Part shown: piece after piece, positions 55,815 through 63,835 of the stretch
Layout of the letters: every line of letters begins with the position of its first letter
Numbering within the stretch: the stretch's first letter is position 1
Source of the DNA: Novosphingobium sp049354825
GTDB taxonomy: Bacteria > Pseudomonadota > Alphaproteobacteria > Sphingomonadales > Sphingomonadaceae
NCBI RefSeq assembly: GCF_049354825.1
Contig: NZ_CP186480.1
Coordinates: 124,001-188,000, forward strand
Direction: 5' to 3'
DNA: 64,000 nt
Notes under the pieces: generated by a model
What the model saw: the letters and a program-made list of their open reading frames with translations, nothing else
Told to the model about the DNA's origin: nothing
Databases searched by the model: none
Program-made: the position numbers and the translations under genes

Positions 55815-56453
55815 ATGACGCTGCCCGTGCTTTACGATTTCCCCCGCGCGCCCAGCCCGCGCCGCGCCCGCATCGTGCTGGCCGAAAAGGGCATCGCGCA
55901 CGACACCGTTCGCGTCGACCTTGCCAGCGGCGAGCAGCGCGGCGCCGCCTATTGCGCCATCAACCCGGCGCAGACCGTCCCGGCGCTGCGACTGGCGGAC
56001 GGCACGGTGCTGACCGACAACGCCGGCATCGCCGCCTGGGCCGAGGCGGTCAGGCCGCAGCCGCCGCTGCTGGGGCGCGATGCGATCGACAAGGCGCAGG
56101 TCGCCAGCTGGACCCAGCGGATCGAGAACGAAGGCTTGTGGGCGATTGCCGAGGCGGTGCGCAACAGCGCCCCGGCGATGGCCGGGCGCGCCTTGCCCGG
56201 CCCGCACGACTATGCACAGATCCCGGCGCTGGCCGAACGCGGCAAGGCGCGGTTCGCGGCGTTCCTGGACACGCTCGAGGCGCAGCTTGCCGGCCGCGAC
56301 TTCGTGACCGCGGGCGGGTTCAGCGTTGCCGACATCGTCGGCGGCGTCGCGCTCGACTTCGCGCGCGTTATCGGCGTTGATGGGTCGGCAGGGCGGCCGG
56401 GCATCGCCGCCTGGCGCGCCCGGCTGGCAGAGCGGGCCTCGTTCGCGCTCTAG
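55815..56453 (+). CDS. Glutathione S-transferase family protein
   Basis: 212 residues. Thioredoxin-like N-terminal domain (LPVLYDFPRAPSPRRARIVLAEKGI; INPAQTVPALRLADGTVLTDNAGI with the cis-Pro and Asp-Asn in place of the usual Glu-Ser GSH-binding pair) and a helical C-terminal domain with the N-capping Ser/Asp motif (GGFSVADIV). Likely a cytosolic conjugating or thiol-disulfide enzyme. GGGAGA-type purines before the start. Converges with the YaiO-type gene with a 4-base overlap. Confidence 0.82.
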   Translation: MTLPVLYDFPRAPSPRRARIVLAEKGIAHDTVRVDLASGEQRGAAYCAINPAQTVPALRLADGTVLTDNAGIAAWAEAVRPQPPLLGRDAIDKAQVASWTQRIENEGLWAIAEAVRNSAPAMAGRALPGPHDYAQIPALAERGKARFAAFLDTLEAQLAGRDFVTAGGFSVADIVGGVALDFARVIGVDGSAGRPGIAAWRARLAERASFAL

Positions 56454-57379
56454 AACCGGTGCGTGAACCCGGCGCGGCCCAGCACGTAGTAATAGCTGAT
56501 GCCGCTGACGCTGGAGTTGTTGGTATAGGTCACGTCGGCAAAGGCATCCCAGCCGCGCGCATTGCGCGGGCTTTCGTAGCGCAAGTTGGCATAGCGCGAC
56601 GGCTTCCAGCCTGAAAAATCGTCGCGCTGGGCGCCATAGCCAAGCGCGCCCAGAACCATCGATCCGTCCTTGAGAAAGCGCCGCATCCGCAGCACCGGCA
56701 GGACTTCGGCGTAGTTGCGCGGCGAATAATAGTCGAACTCGCCAGGATGGGTGGAGTGGTAATAGCGCCCGCGCAGCTGGAATGACAGGCCCGCCTGTTC
56801 GGCCAGGACGTGGGTGTAGGTGGCGCGCGCGTGCAGCCTCACGTTGTCGCCGGGGCTGAATTCCTGCACCCCGCCCGTCAGCGACAGCACGTCGCGCGGG
56901 CCGAAGGTGACGTCCTGGCTGACGCCCGCGAACGTGTACATCAGGCCGCGCTGCAGCCCTTGCGGCGTCTCGACGATGTCACGCTCGACGAACAGGCTGG
57001 TGCGGTAATCGTCGGTGCGCACTTCGGCGCTGCCCAGAACGGTCTTGAAATTGGTTCCGACCCGGGCCCGGTAATGCCAGCCGTTGCCAAGCGGCCCGGC
57101 CAGATCGGCGTAGAGGCGCTGCTGGGTGACCCGCGCGCCGCCCATCGGCGTGATCCAGACCTGTTCGGCGGCGATGCCCTTGTAGTCGTCGCGGCCGTGG
57201 TAATCGACCAGCGCGCGGCCCAGCAGTTTCACCATCGAGGTATCGTCGCCGTCGCGCGAGACATAGATTTCCGCGCCCGCGGCGGGACCGCCATCGGCGC
57301 GCGGCGCGTCCTGCGCGGCGGCGACGGTGGGCGCGATCAGCGCGGCGGCCAGAGCGATCGTCTTCACTTGGTACCCCAT
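56450..57379 (-). CDS. YaiO-type outer-membrane beta-barrel protein
   Basis: 309 residues. Signal peptide (MGYQVKTIALAAALIAPTVAAAQ, cleaved near AAAQ). The rest alternates polar/aromatic strands and ends in a terminal Phe (RAGFTHRF), the outer-membrane barrel signature; motifs GHNVRL-like and YYYVLGRAG match YaiO. E. coli YaiO lies beside the glycosyltransferase YaiP. Here it overlaps the PgaC-like gene by 16 bp, so it is probably the outer-membrane exit for that product. No TPR part as in PgaA. Confidence 0.78.
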   Translation of the reverse strand: MGYQVKTIALAAALIAPTVAAAQDAPRADGGPAAGAEIYVSRDGDDTSMVKLLGRALVDYHGRDDYKGIAAEQVWITPMGGARVTQQRLYADLAGPLGNGWHYRARVGTNFKTVLGSAEVRTDDYRTSLFVERDIVETPQGLQRGLMYTFAGVSQDVTFGPRDVLSLTGGVQEFSPGDNVRLHARATYTHVLAEQAGLSFQLRGRYYHSTHPGEFDYYSPRNYAEVLPVLRMRRFLKDGSMVLGALGYGAQRDDFSGWKPSRYANLRYESPRNARGWDAFADVTYTNNSSVSGISYYYVLGRAGFTHRF

Positions 57380-58731
57380 TTCTTGGCCTGTCCCGTCAGT
57401 TCGGACAGATATCCCCACACGCAGATCGGTTGCATCATCAGCGCGTAGACCAGCAGGTAGAACACCAGGCCCATGTACTGGGGCTTCAGTTCCAGGTCCT
57501 CGCGCTTCAACGCCTTGCTCTGGATGCGGTAGACGATCAGGTTCCAGATCCCGACCAGCGGCAGCAGCGCCAGCGTCATCGGCCCGGCGATCCAGAAATA
57601 GCCGAACATCGCCAGCACCAGGCCGGGGATGAAGACGGTCGTGTAGACCAGGTCGAGCGGCAGGAAGAGCAGGTTCCACCAGTGGAACATCGTGGTCAGG
57701 CGCGGCTTGACCAGGATGTCCTGGTGGTCCTCCAGCGCCTCGATCAGGCCGCGCGACCAGCGTTTGCGCTGCTGCGCGAACTGGCGGAACGTGGCGGGCG
57801 CCACGGTGAAGATGAAGGCGTCCTCGGCATAGCCGATGCGGTAGCCGCGCTTCAGCATGGCCCAGGTCATGACGATGTCCTCGCCCACCGTCTCGGGCCA
57901 GCCGCCGATCGCGTCGAGGGCGCGCTTTTCGAACAGGCTGAAGGCGCCCTGCGCCACCAGCGTGCCGTGATACATCGACTGCATCCGCTTCACCGCCGCG
58001 ATGCCGTGGAAATAATCCCACTGCTGTGCCTGCGTCATCAGCGATGCGGCGGCATTGTCGACCAGCACCGCGCCCGCGGTGGCATGGGTGCGAACCGGCT
58101 GGCTGACGTGACATTCGACGATGTTGCGGATCGAACTGGGCGTCACCCGGCAATCGGCGTCGACCGTGGCGATCAGCGAGTGCGCGGCGTTGGCCAGCCC
58201 GGTGTTGAGCGCGGCCGCCTTGCCGCGGTTGACCTTGTGGCGGATCAGCCGGACCTCGAAGGCGGGGCGCACCGGGGCGAAGGCGGCGATCGTGGCGCGC
58301 ACGACGTCGGCCGTGCCGTCCTTCGATCCGTCATCGATGACGAAGACCTGCAGCGGCCCCGGATAGCGCGAGGCCAGCACGCTGCGCAGCGTGCGTTCCA
58401 TCACCTTTTCCTCGTTATAGGCGGCCATCAGCACGGTCACGCCGGGCCATTCGGCCACCTCGATACGGCGCGGTCGCCGGTCGAGCAGCAGCGAAACGAT
58501 GAAGAACGAATACATGAAGCCAGGAACGAAGGCGATGAAGCCGATGATGACGAAGGCGATCCACGGCGTGGTCAGTGCGCCGAGGTCGCGCAGCCAGGGC
58601 TGCGCCAGCTCGATCGACATCGTGGTCCAGGCCACGGCGATGAACAGAGCCAGCGCAAATTTAAATCGTACCCAATTCATGTAGCGCACACGGTCGAGCA
58701 AGCCGGTGTGAGGCGTAAAATCGTCCGGCAA
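57364..58731 (-). CDS. Membrane family 2 glycosyltransferase, PgaC-like
   Basis: 455 residues from a TTG preceded by AGGAC. Two N-terminal and about three C-terminal membrane segments flank a GT2 domain: VTVLMAAYNEEKV, FVIDDGSKDGTAD, ATVDADCRV (DxD), GEDIVMTWAML and the QQRKRW (Q/RxxRW) motif, so a processive polysaccharide synthase. Product likely a beta-linked hexosamine or hexose homopolymer. An ATG at 58680 is the alternative start. Upstream sits an EcfG-type promoter motif. Confidence 0.87.
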   Translation of the reverse strand: MPDDFTPHTGLLDRVRYMNWVRFKFALALFIAVAWTTMSIELAQPWLRDLGALTTPWIAFVIIGFIAFVPGFMYSFFIVSLLLDRRPRRIEVAEWPGVTVLMAAYNEEKVMERTLRSVLASRYPGPLQVFVIDDGSKDGTADVVRATIAAFAPVRPAFEVRLIRHKVNRGKAAALNTGLANAAHSLIATVDADCRVTPSSIRNIVECHVSQPVRTHATAGAVLVDNAAASLMTQAQQWDYFHGIAAVKRMQSMYHGTLVAQGAFSLFEKRALDAIGGWPETVGEDIVMTWAMLKRGYRIGYAEDAFIFTVAPATFRQFAQQRKRWSRGLIEALEDHQDILVKPRLTTMFHWWNLLFLPLDLVYTTVFIPGLVLAMFGYFWIAGPMTLALLPLVGIWNLIVYRIQSKALKREDLELKPQYMGLVFYLLVYALMMQPICVWGYLSELTGQAKKWGTK

Positions 58732-59094
58732 GCGCAGTCCTGTCTTCGTTTTTGATTGGCGCGATCCGGTGCCGAACCGCGATTAACCTTCCAAGTTCCC
58801 GAAAAATCGTCTTTTTTTAGAATCCAGGATTGCTCGTTTATTTCTATACGGACAGAACGTGCGCGCGGACGCGGCAAAAACTGGTCACTGTAATTGGTTA
58901 ATTCCCGCCTTTCGGAACGGCGCTTGCGCCTGTGCCGGAACGGGGCGTGCGGAATGGCGAATATTAAGGGGGCGCCGAATTGGTCGGCGCGGTGTTCGCT
59001 GTTGTCGTCGCACCGTTTGTGCTAACTAGTGCACGCAAGATTCGTGGACCGTGCCGCATCCGGTGGCCGCCGCGAAACGGGGTGGGGCATTTCA
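58732..59094. other. Divergent intergenic region, AT-rich in part
   Basis: About 360 bases without a believable gene, between the GT and DUF4118-kinase genes. The middle (roughly 58790-58910) is clearly richer in A/T than the surroundings, as expected for promoters. It holds the EcfG-like motif at 58774-58799 for the GT side. I found no clear promoter for the kinase side. A short open frame on the minus strand is judged not coding. Confidence 0.7.
58774..58799 (-). promoter_or_regulatory. Candidate EcfG (general stress) promoter for the GT/YaiO operon
   Basis: On the minus strand GGAAC (58799-58795), then 16 bases, then GGTT (58778-58775), close to the alphaproteobacterial EcfG consensus GGAAC-N16/17-CGTT. 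The distance to the TTG start at 58731 (about 43 bases from the -10) is right. By recalled consensus only. Confidence 0.5.
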
Positions 59095-60099
59095 ATGGAT
59101 CGCTTGGCGCATTTCGACGTCAGCCGCCGCTTTGCCCGCCCCGGCGCGCAAGTCGCGGCGCAAGTCGCCTTCGGGCTGGCGGCATCGGCGGCGATGATCG
59201 CGGTGCGCACGTCGATCGACCAGGTCGCGCCAACGGTCGGGCCTTTCGCGATCGTCTATCCCACCGTCCTGATCGCCACGCTTTACGGCCACTGGCGGGC
59301 CGGACTGGTCGCCTATGCCGTGTGCCTGCTGTGGGCCTGGTACGTGGTGTTGCCGGTGCGGCTCTCGTTCCATTTCGCGGTGACCGGGGACTCCGCGCGC
59401 ATGATGCTCAACGCGGTCTGCGCCGCGGTGGTGCTGCTGCTGGCGGAAATCTTTCGCCGCGCGGTGGCGCGCAGCGTCAAGCGCCTGGGCGAGGAGATCA
59501 CCCTGGCGCGCGTCCTCCACGAGGAGCTGGAGCACCGCACCCGCAACAATTTCGCCATGATCGCAGGCCTGCTGGAAATCCAGAAGCGCCGCGAGAGCGC
59601 GCCCGAAACGGTCGCCGCGCTCGACCAGGCGATTGCCCGCGTCCACACTTTCGCCGATGCGTTCGAACATATTGCCGCGGCCTCGAACGGCTCCGAAGAG
59701 GTCGCCATGGCGCAATTCCTGCCCGCGATCGTGGACCGCCTGGCGCGGGCGTCGTTCGGCCCCAACGTGGCAATCGAAAAGGCGATCGACGACATCCGCC
59801 TGCCGCGCGGCGCGGCGGTGGCGATCGGGCTCTACATCAACGAGGCGCTGACCAACTGCGCCAAGTATGCCTTCCCGGGCGATCGCCCCGGCACCGTCAG
59901 GGTATCGCTGACGGGCCGGGCCGAGGCCTGGACTCTGGCGGTCAGCGACGACGGCGTCGGGGCCGCGGGCGTCCAAGGGCCGCGCCGCCGGGGCGGCCAG
60001 GGCGAAGGGCTGCTGCGGGCCTTTGCGCGCCAGGCGCGCGCGCAGCACGTTCGCGAGCTGTCCCACGCGGGTTGCCACGTCGAACTGCGGGCGGAATAA
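59095..60099 (+). CDS. DUF4118 membrane sensor histidine kinase (HisKA_2)
   Basis: 334 residues from the ATG at 59095. DUF4118-type membrane region (about 20-120, three to four segments, VYPTVLIATLYGHWRAGL). Acceptor His147 in LEHRTRNNFAMIAGLLEIQKRR, the HisKA_2 form; N-box LYINEALTNCAKYAFPG and G-box DDGVG. DUF4118 is also found in KdpD-type kinases, but no potassium genes adjoin it. No response regulator beside it. An in-frame GTG upstream is less likely. It is followed eight bases later by DUF2721. Confidence 0.85.
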   Translation: MDRLAHFDVSRRFARPGAQVAAQVAFGLAASAAMIAVRTSIDQVAPTVGPFAIVYPTVLIATLYGHWRAGLVAYAVCLLWAWYVVLPVRLSFHFAVTGDSARMMLNAVCAAVVLLLAEIFRRAVARSVKRLGEEITLARVLHEELEHRTRNNFAMIAGLLEIQKRRESAPETVAALDQAIARVHTFADAFEHIAAASNGSEEVAMAQFLPAIVDRLARASFGPNVAIEKAIDDIRLPRGAAVAIGLYINEALTNCAKYAFPGDRPGTVRVSLTGRAEAWTLAVSDDGVGAAGVQGPRRRGGQGEGLLRAFARQARAQHVRELSHAGCHVELRAE

Positions 60100-60106
60100 G
60101 CGGGGC

Positions 60107-60547
60107 ATGATCGCGCAGACCATCCAGCTCGCGCTCGCGCCGGTCTTCGTGCTGGTGGCGATGGGCAATTTCCTCAACGTGCTGTCCAGCCGGCTGAGCC
60201 GCGTGGTCGACCGATCGCGCGAACTGCAGGGGCACCACGTCGCCACCAGCGGCCCGGAACACGACATGGTCGTCGCGGAGATGCGCCTGATCGACCGGCG
60301 CATGGTGCTGGTGACGCAGGCGATCCGGATGCTGGTGATGGCCGGCCTGTCGATCGGGACGACGGTGACGATCCTGTTCCTGGAGGAACTGGCCGGCCTG
60401 TCGCTGCAGACGGTGGCGGCGGCGTTCTTCCTGCTCGCGGTCGGGCTGCTGATGTGCGCGCTGGTCCTGTTCCTGCGCGAAACGCAGGTCGCCGCCGCGC
60501 AGCTGCAGATCCCGCGCGACTACCTGGAACTGCACCGCGACTTGTAG
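60107..60547 (+). CDS. DUF2721 membrane protein
   Basis: 146 residues. An N-terminal hydrophobic segment (MIAQTIQLALAPVFVLVAMG), then the LNVLSSRLSRVVDRSREL stretch typical of DUF2721, then two further membrane segments. Function unknown. It sits directly after the kinase gene on the same strand with GCGGGG before the ATG, so the two are probably co-expressed. Confidence 0.83.
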   Translation: MIAQTIQLALAPVFVLVAMGNFLNVLSSRLSRVVDRSRELQGHHVATSGPEHDMVVAEMRLIDRRMVLVTQAIRMLVMAGLSIGTTVTILFLEELAGLSLQTVAAAFFLLAVGLLMCALVLFLRETQVAAAQLQIPRDYLELHRDL

Positions 60548-60562
60548 GCCGCGGCCCGGCCG

Positions 60563-60859
60563 TCAGGTCAGCAGCTTGCGGGTGTTCTTCTCGATCGCGC
60601 CGCGGATGATCGGTTCGACGAACGACAGCGCCGGCGGCAGGTCGAGCTCGTAGATCATCGCGTGGTCCTCGACCGTGACCATCCCGTTGACCTGCTGACC
60701 CATCGCGCCAACCGCCATCCTGAGCCGGTCCTGGTCGACCCACTCGGTATGGACCTCTGCCATGCCGCCGGGGATGTGGCCGGCCAGCTCGTCCTTGCGC
60801 GCGTCGAGGCGGCGGCGGACTTCGTCCTTGCCCAGGCTGTGGGGGATCGAGAAACGCAT
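60563..60859 (-). CDS. PHA system family (PHA granule-associated) protein
   Basis: 98 residues starting MRFSIPHSLGKDEVRRRLD, with a MVTVEDHAMIYELDLPPAL centre and IRGAIEKNTRKLLT end, matching the polyhydroxyalkanoic-acid-system family of short proteins. The role is unclear; the family name comes from PHA granule studies. Its start abuts the stop of the XpaC-like gene. Last gene of the TelA run. Confidence 0.82.
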   Translation of the reverse strand: MRFSIPHSLGKDEVRRRLDARKDELAGHIPGGMAEVHTEWVDQDRLRMAVGAMGQQVNGMVTVEDHAMIYELDLPPALSFVEPIIRGAIEKNTRKLLT

Positions 60860-61627
60860 TCAGGTCGCCTTTTCGCGGTGGTCGGCCAGCGCGGCGGGTT
60901 CGTCCAGCGCGGCGCCGTACTTGTAGTCGAGGTAGCGGGTCTGGATCGCCAGGTTGTCGATCGCGCCGCTGGCCAGCTGGCGGGTGACGCTGTCGATCTC
61001 GGCGCTGATCTTGCCCAGGCTCTCGGTCAGCTGCTGGTCGGGCGTGGTCCCGCCGCGCGCCTCGCCGCGCAAGTGGCGCGGGATCTTGGTGTAGTTGGAC
61101 ACCAGCCCGGGCAGCGTTTCGCCCACCAGCTTGCGCACTTCGACCGCGGCGGGCTGGCCATCATCCAGGCCGTCGAGCTGGAGGCCGAGCGCGTCGAGCT
61201 GGACGCCGAGCTGGTCGACCAGGGTGACCGCCGGCGGCGGCAGGGCGGGGCGCTGGCGCTCCAGCCACAGCTCGGTCCGGCCGACCACGCTGCGCACGTC
61301 GCTCTTGCCCAGCGAGGCGACCGAAGGCGTTTCAAGGCGCGGAAACGTGATCAGGCCGCCCAGCATCAGCGCGCCCAGCAGCGCCACCAGGATGATCCCG
61401 GTCACCCCGATGCCGCCCAGCACCAGCCCGGCGGCGATCGTGCCGACCCAAAGCGCCACCAGCACCGCGACCGCGCGGGCGACCTTGCACTTGAGGTGGA
61501 CGCGCTTCATCTCGCCCGAACGGCGCCCGATCGATCCGCCCACGCGGCGCCCGCCGGCGCGCTGATCGTTCAGCGACTGGCGCGCCTGGCGCAGGATCAG
61601 GTCGGAATTGTTGGCCTCGCCCGCCAT
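60860..61627 (-). CDS. XpaC-like membrane protein in the TelA operon
   Basis: 255 residues. A cytosolic basic lead, two adjoining hydrophobic segments (about 48-95), then a helical C-terminal domain (LGVQLDALGLQLDGLDDGQ, GLVSNYTKIPRHLRGE, QQLTESLGKISAEIDSVTRQL). The layout and the place directly after telA fit the XpaC family of 5-bromo-4-chloroindolyl phosphate hydrolysis proteins, but by eye only. Fifteen bases separate it from telA. Confidence 0.6.
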   Translation of the reverse strand: MAGEANNSDLILRQARQSLNDQRAGGRRVGGSIGRRSGEMKRVHLKCKVARAVAVLVALWVGTIAAGLVLGGIGVTGIILVALLGALMLGGLITFPRLETPSVASLGKSDVRSVVGRTELWLERQRPALPPPAVTLVDQLGVQLDALGLQLDGLDDGQPAAVEVRKLVGETLPGLVSNYTKIPRHLRGEARGGTTPDQQLTESLGKISAEIDSVTRQLASGAIDNLAIQTRYLDYKYGAALDEPAALADHREKAT

Positions 61628-61642
61628 CAGCCCTGTCCCACC

Positions 61643-62851
61643 CTAACCTTCCAGCGACAGCAGGCTGGGCGCGTCGTGCGCGATGCTGGCCTGGTTCTGC
61701 CCTTCGGCGCGGGCGATATAGCCCTTGGATTTCTCGACCTCGGCGGTGAGGGTGGTCACCGTCTGCTTCATCGATTCCAGCGCGCGGACCTTGAAGGTGT
61801 CGATCGAATCCATCGTGTCGTAGATGTTCTGGAAGGCGCGCTGCAGCGTCTCGACCGGGATCGTGCTCGACGCGGCCTGTTCGTGGATCTTGCTGGTCTG
61901 GTCGCGCAGCAGCTGGCTGGTCGAATCGATCATGTTGGCGGTCGTGGTGTTGAGCGCGGTGATCTGGCCGAGCACGAGCCGCTGGTTGGTCATCGCCTGC
62001 GCCACCGTAACCGCGGTGCGCAGCGCGCCCACGGTGGTGGTGCTGGCGCGGTCGACGCCCTTGACCAGTTCGACGTTGTTCTTCTTGACCAGGTCGAGCG
62101 CGAGGTAGCCCTGCACGCTTACCGCCATCTGCGTCAGCAGGTCCTGCGTGCGCTGGCGGACGTAGAACAGCGCGGTTTCGCGCAGCGCCTTGGCCTTGGC
62201 CGGATCGGTGCCGTCGAGCTCGGCCGCCTTTTCCTCGAGCCGGGCGTCGAGCGTGCGGCTGATGTGGATCATCTGTTCCAGGTTGCCCATCGCCTCCCAC
62301 AGCTTGGCCCGCTCGACGTCGATGGCGGCGTTGTCCATCAGCAGCTCGTCCTTGCCCGACGAGAGGTGGCCCAGCACCGACTGGATGTGGCCCTGCGCCG
62401 ACTGGTACGACTGGAAGTAGCGCTTCACCTTGTTGCCCATCGGGATGATGCCGAGGAGCTTGCGGCCCGTGGAAAGCTGGCCCTTCTTGCCGGGGTCGAG
62501 GTCTTCCACCGTGCGGCGCAGTTCGGCCAGGTTGGCGCCGACGCCCGAATCCTTGTCCATCGCGCGCACCGGGCGGTCGAGGAAGCGGTTGGACATCGAG
62601 GCTGCCGCCATGATCTCCTTGCGGCCCATGTTGGTCAGCTGGTCGACCTTCTTGCCGAACTCGGGTGAGTTGGCGTGCGCGGCGACCAGGTCGGCGATGA
62701 AGGCGTCGACCTTGGTATCGAGCTTCGACTTGTCCTCCGCCGAAACGGGTACGAGGCCCGCGGCGCTCTCCGCCGCGACGACCGGCACCGGATCGGGCGG
62801 CGTCAGGTTGAGCGGGGTGGCAGTCGCAGTTTCAACAGGCGTGGTGGCCAT
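61643..62851 (-). CDS. telA: TelA family protein (toxic anion resistance)
   Basis: 402 residues from the ATG at 62851 (AAGGGA upstream; a TTG three codons earlier is the alternative). TelA core: FGKKVDQLTNMGRKEIMAAASMSNRFLDRPV, FQSYQSAQGHIQSVLGHLSSGKDELLMDNAAIDVERAKLWEAM (named in pieces) and TTVGALRTAVTVAQAMTNQRLVL. A helical, coiled-coil-rich cytosolic protein linked to tellurite and antimicrobial tolerance; the true mechanism is unclear. First gene of telA, XpaC-like, PHA-family. Confidence 0.88.
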   Translation of the reverse strand: MATTPVETATATPLNLTPPDPVPVVAAESAAGLVPVSAEDKSKLDTKVDAFIADLVAAHANSPEFGKKVDQLTNMGRKEIMAAASMSNRFLDRPVRAMDKDSGVGANLAELRRTVEDLDPGKKGQLSTGRKLLGIIPMGNKVKRYFQSYQSAQGHIQSVLGHLSSGKDELLMDNAAIDVERAKLWEAMGNLEQMIHISRTLDARLEEKAAELDGTDPAKAKALRETALFYVRQRTQDLLTQMAVSVQGYLALDLVKKNNVELVKGVDRASTTTVGALRTAVTVAQAMTNQRLVLGQITALNTTTANMIDSTSQLLRDQTSKIHEQAASSTIPVETLQRAFQNIYDTMDSIDTFKVRALESMKQTVTTLTAEVEKSKGYIARAEGQNQASIAHDAPSLLSLEG

Positions 62852-62860
62852 TGTCGTCAA

Positions 62861-63031
62861 ATCCCTTCTCGGTCACCGCTAAGATGCGGTGCGACGGCAC
62901 TCAACGCAAGGTGTATTGTCCGAGTAATACGCAAATCGGACCCTTCGGCGGGGTCGGGGCTTGCGTCGGGTCTGCTTCCAGGGAAGGCGTCGGCGGATCG
63001 CTATCTCCGAAATTGGGGTGGATAGCGGACG
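62861..63031. other. Intergenic gap upstream of telA
   Basis: About 170 bases between telA and the PhyH gene, with a transition from high to lower G+C. I see no convincing promoter match and no gene; the telA promoter presumably lies here. Confidence 0.6.
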
Positions 63032-63712
63032 TTAAACGCCAAGCCACTCGAGCCCACTGGGAAGTTCCTCAGCCGCGTAATCCACTTGCAGCACTCGCCT
63101 GCTTCGCGGCATCGAAGCGGCCTCAGAGGAATGAAGGATAGGCGTCGCGTAGAGCCAAACGTCCCCAGCTTCAGCAAGACAAGAAAGAGTGCCGCAACGA
63201 CGGGCAACCTTATCAACCTGATTGAAAGCCACCCGGCCAATTGTGTGTGAACCCGGCGCTATAAGCAGCGGTGCGTTTGTGGCGGGAACATCATCAAGGT
63301 GCGCTCTCAATGTCACCATTCGCGTCAAGAGGTCGAAGGGCGGAGCGACGTGAACCATGCCGCTCTTGACGGTCCACGGGCCAAAACCCGGAGTGTCGCG
63401 CTTTTCACGCACGCATATCGTGCGATCCTGATGCCAGGCGAGCGACCAATTGGTTTCTGGCGATTTATTGAACAGGACAGCCTTTACCGGTTTTGCGAAC
63501 GATCCTAACTCCGAAGCGGCGATGGCTCCGATACAGCCATCGCTGGCAAGCAGCGGTCGTAGAGGCTCGATGCCGTGGAGCCGTAGTCCCGCCTCCTCTT
63601 TGGGCAGCTTCGCGAGCGACTGCTCTAGTGCCTCCATGCAAGGCCTGAGGGCACCCCGAAAATGCCGCGCCCCAACCGAAGCAAAATCTAGGTTCGCATG
63701 ATTACTCGTCAT
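63032..63712 (-). CDS. PhyH-type 2-oxoglutarate/Fe(II) dioxygenase
   Basis: 226 residues. His-x-Asp iron pair in WSLAWHQDRTI, a late His in PILHSSEAA and the 2-oxoglutarate Arg in RRVLQVDYA, the normal PhyH order; also LLIAPGSHTIGRV. Substrate unknown. G+C is plainly lower than its neighbours (I counted 32 of 60 in 63181-63240 against about two thirds elsewhere) and codon use differs, suggesting transfer. No obvious ribosome-binding site precedes the ATG. Confidence 0.77.
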   Translation of the reverse strand: MTSNHANLDFASVGARHFRGALRPCMEALEQSLAKLPKEEAGLRLHGIEPLRPLLASDGCIGAIAASELGSFAKPVKAVLFNKSPETNWSLAWHQDRTICVREKRDTPGFGPWTVKSGMVHVAPPFDLLTRMVTLRAHLDDVPATNAPLLIAPGSHTIGRVAFNQVDKVARRCGTLSCLAEAGDVWLYATPILHSSEAASMPRSRRVLQVDYAAEELPSGLEWLGV

Positions 63713-63729
63713 GCGCTGAGCTATGCCTC

Positions 63730-63784
63730 AACGACCCGGTGGCGCAACGGCCGCAATGGGGTCGTTAGCTGACAGGCAGCTAAC
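63730..63784. repeat. Overlapping inverted repeats between PhyH and acyl ligase genes
   Basis: AACGACCC (63730-63737) pairs with GGGTCGTT (63759-63766), and GTTAGCTG (63764-63771) pairs with CAGCTAAC (63777-63784). The two alternative 8-bp hairpins share three bases, so only one can form at a time. There is no T-run. It could be a short interspersed repeat or a regulatory RNA structure. Confidence 0.55.
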
Positions 63785-63835
63785 GGGATGAAAGTCACCG
63801 CTTCGGCCGCTTTGCGGCGGTTTCCTGACGGCCCC

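Noticed and set aside
54102..56207. 701-codon open frame on the minus strand
   Set aside because: Antisense to the MFS and GST genes; low-complexity basic sequence without a domain.
58677..58877. 66-codon open frame on the minus strand across the AT-rich gap
   Set aside because: It overlaps the GT start in another frame, covers the promoter motif and shows no family pattern or good ribosome-binding site.
60662..62668. 668-codon open frame on the plus strand
   Set aside because: Antisense to the PHA-family, XpaC-like and telA genes; repeats of Ala/Gln/Arg/His only.
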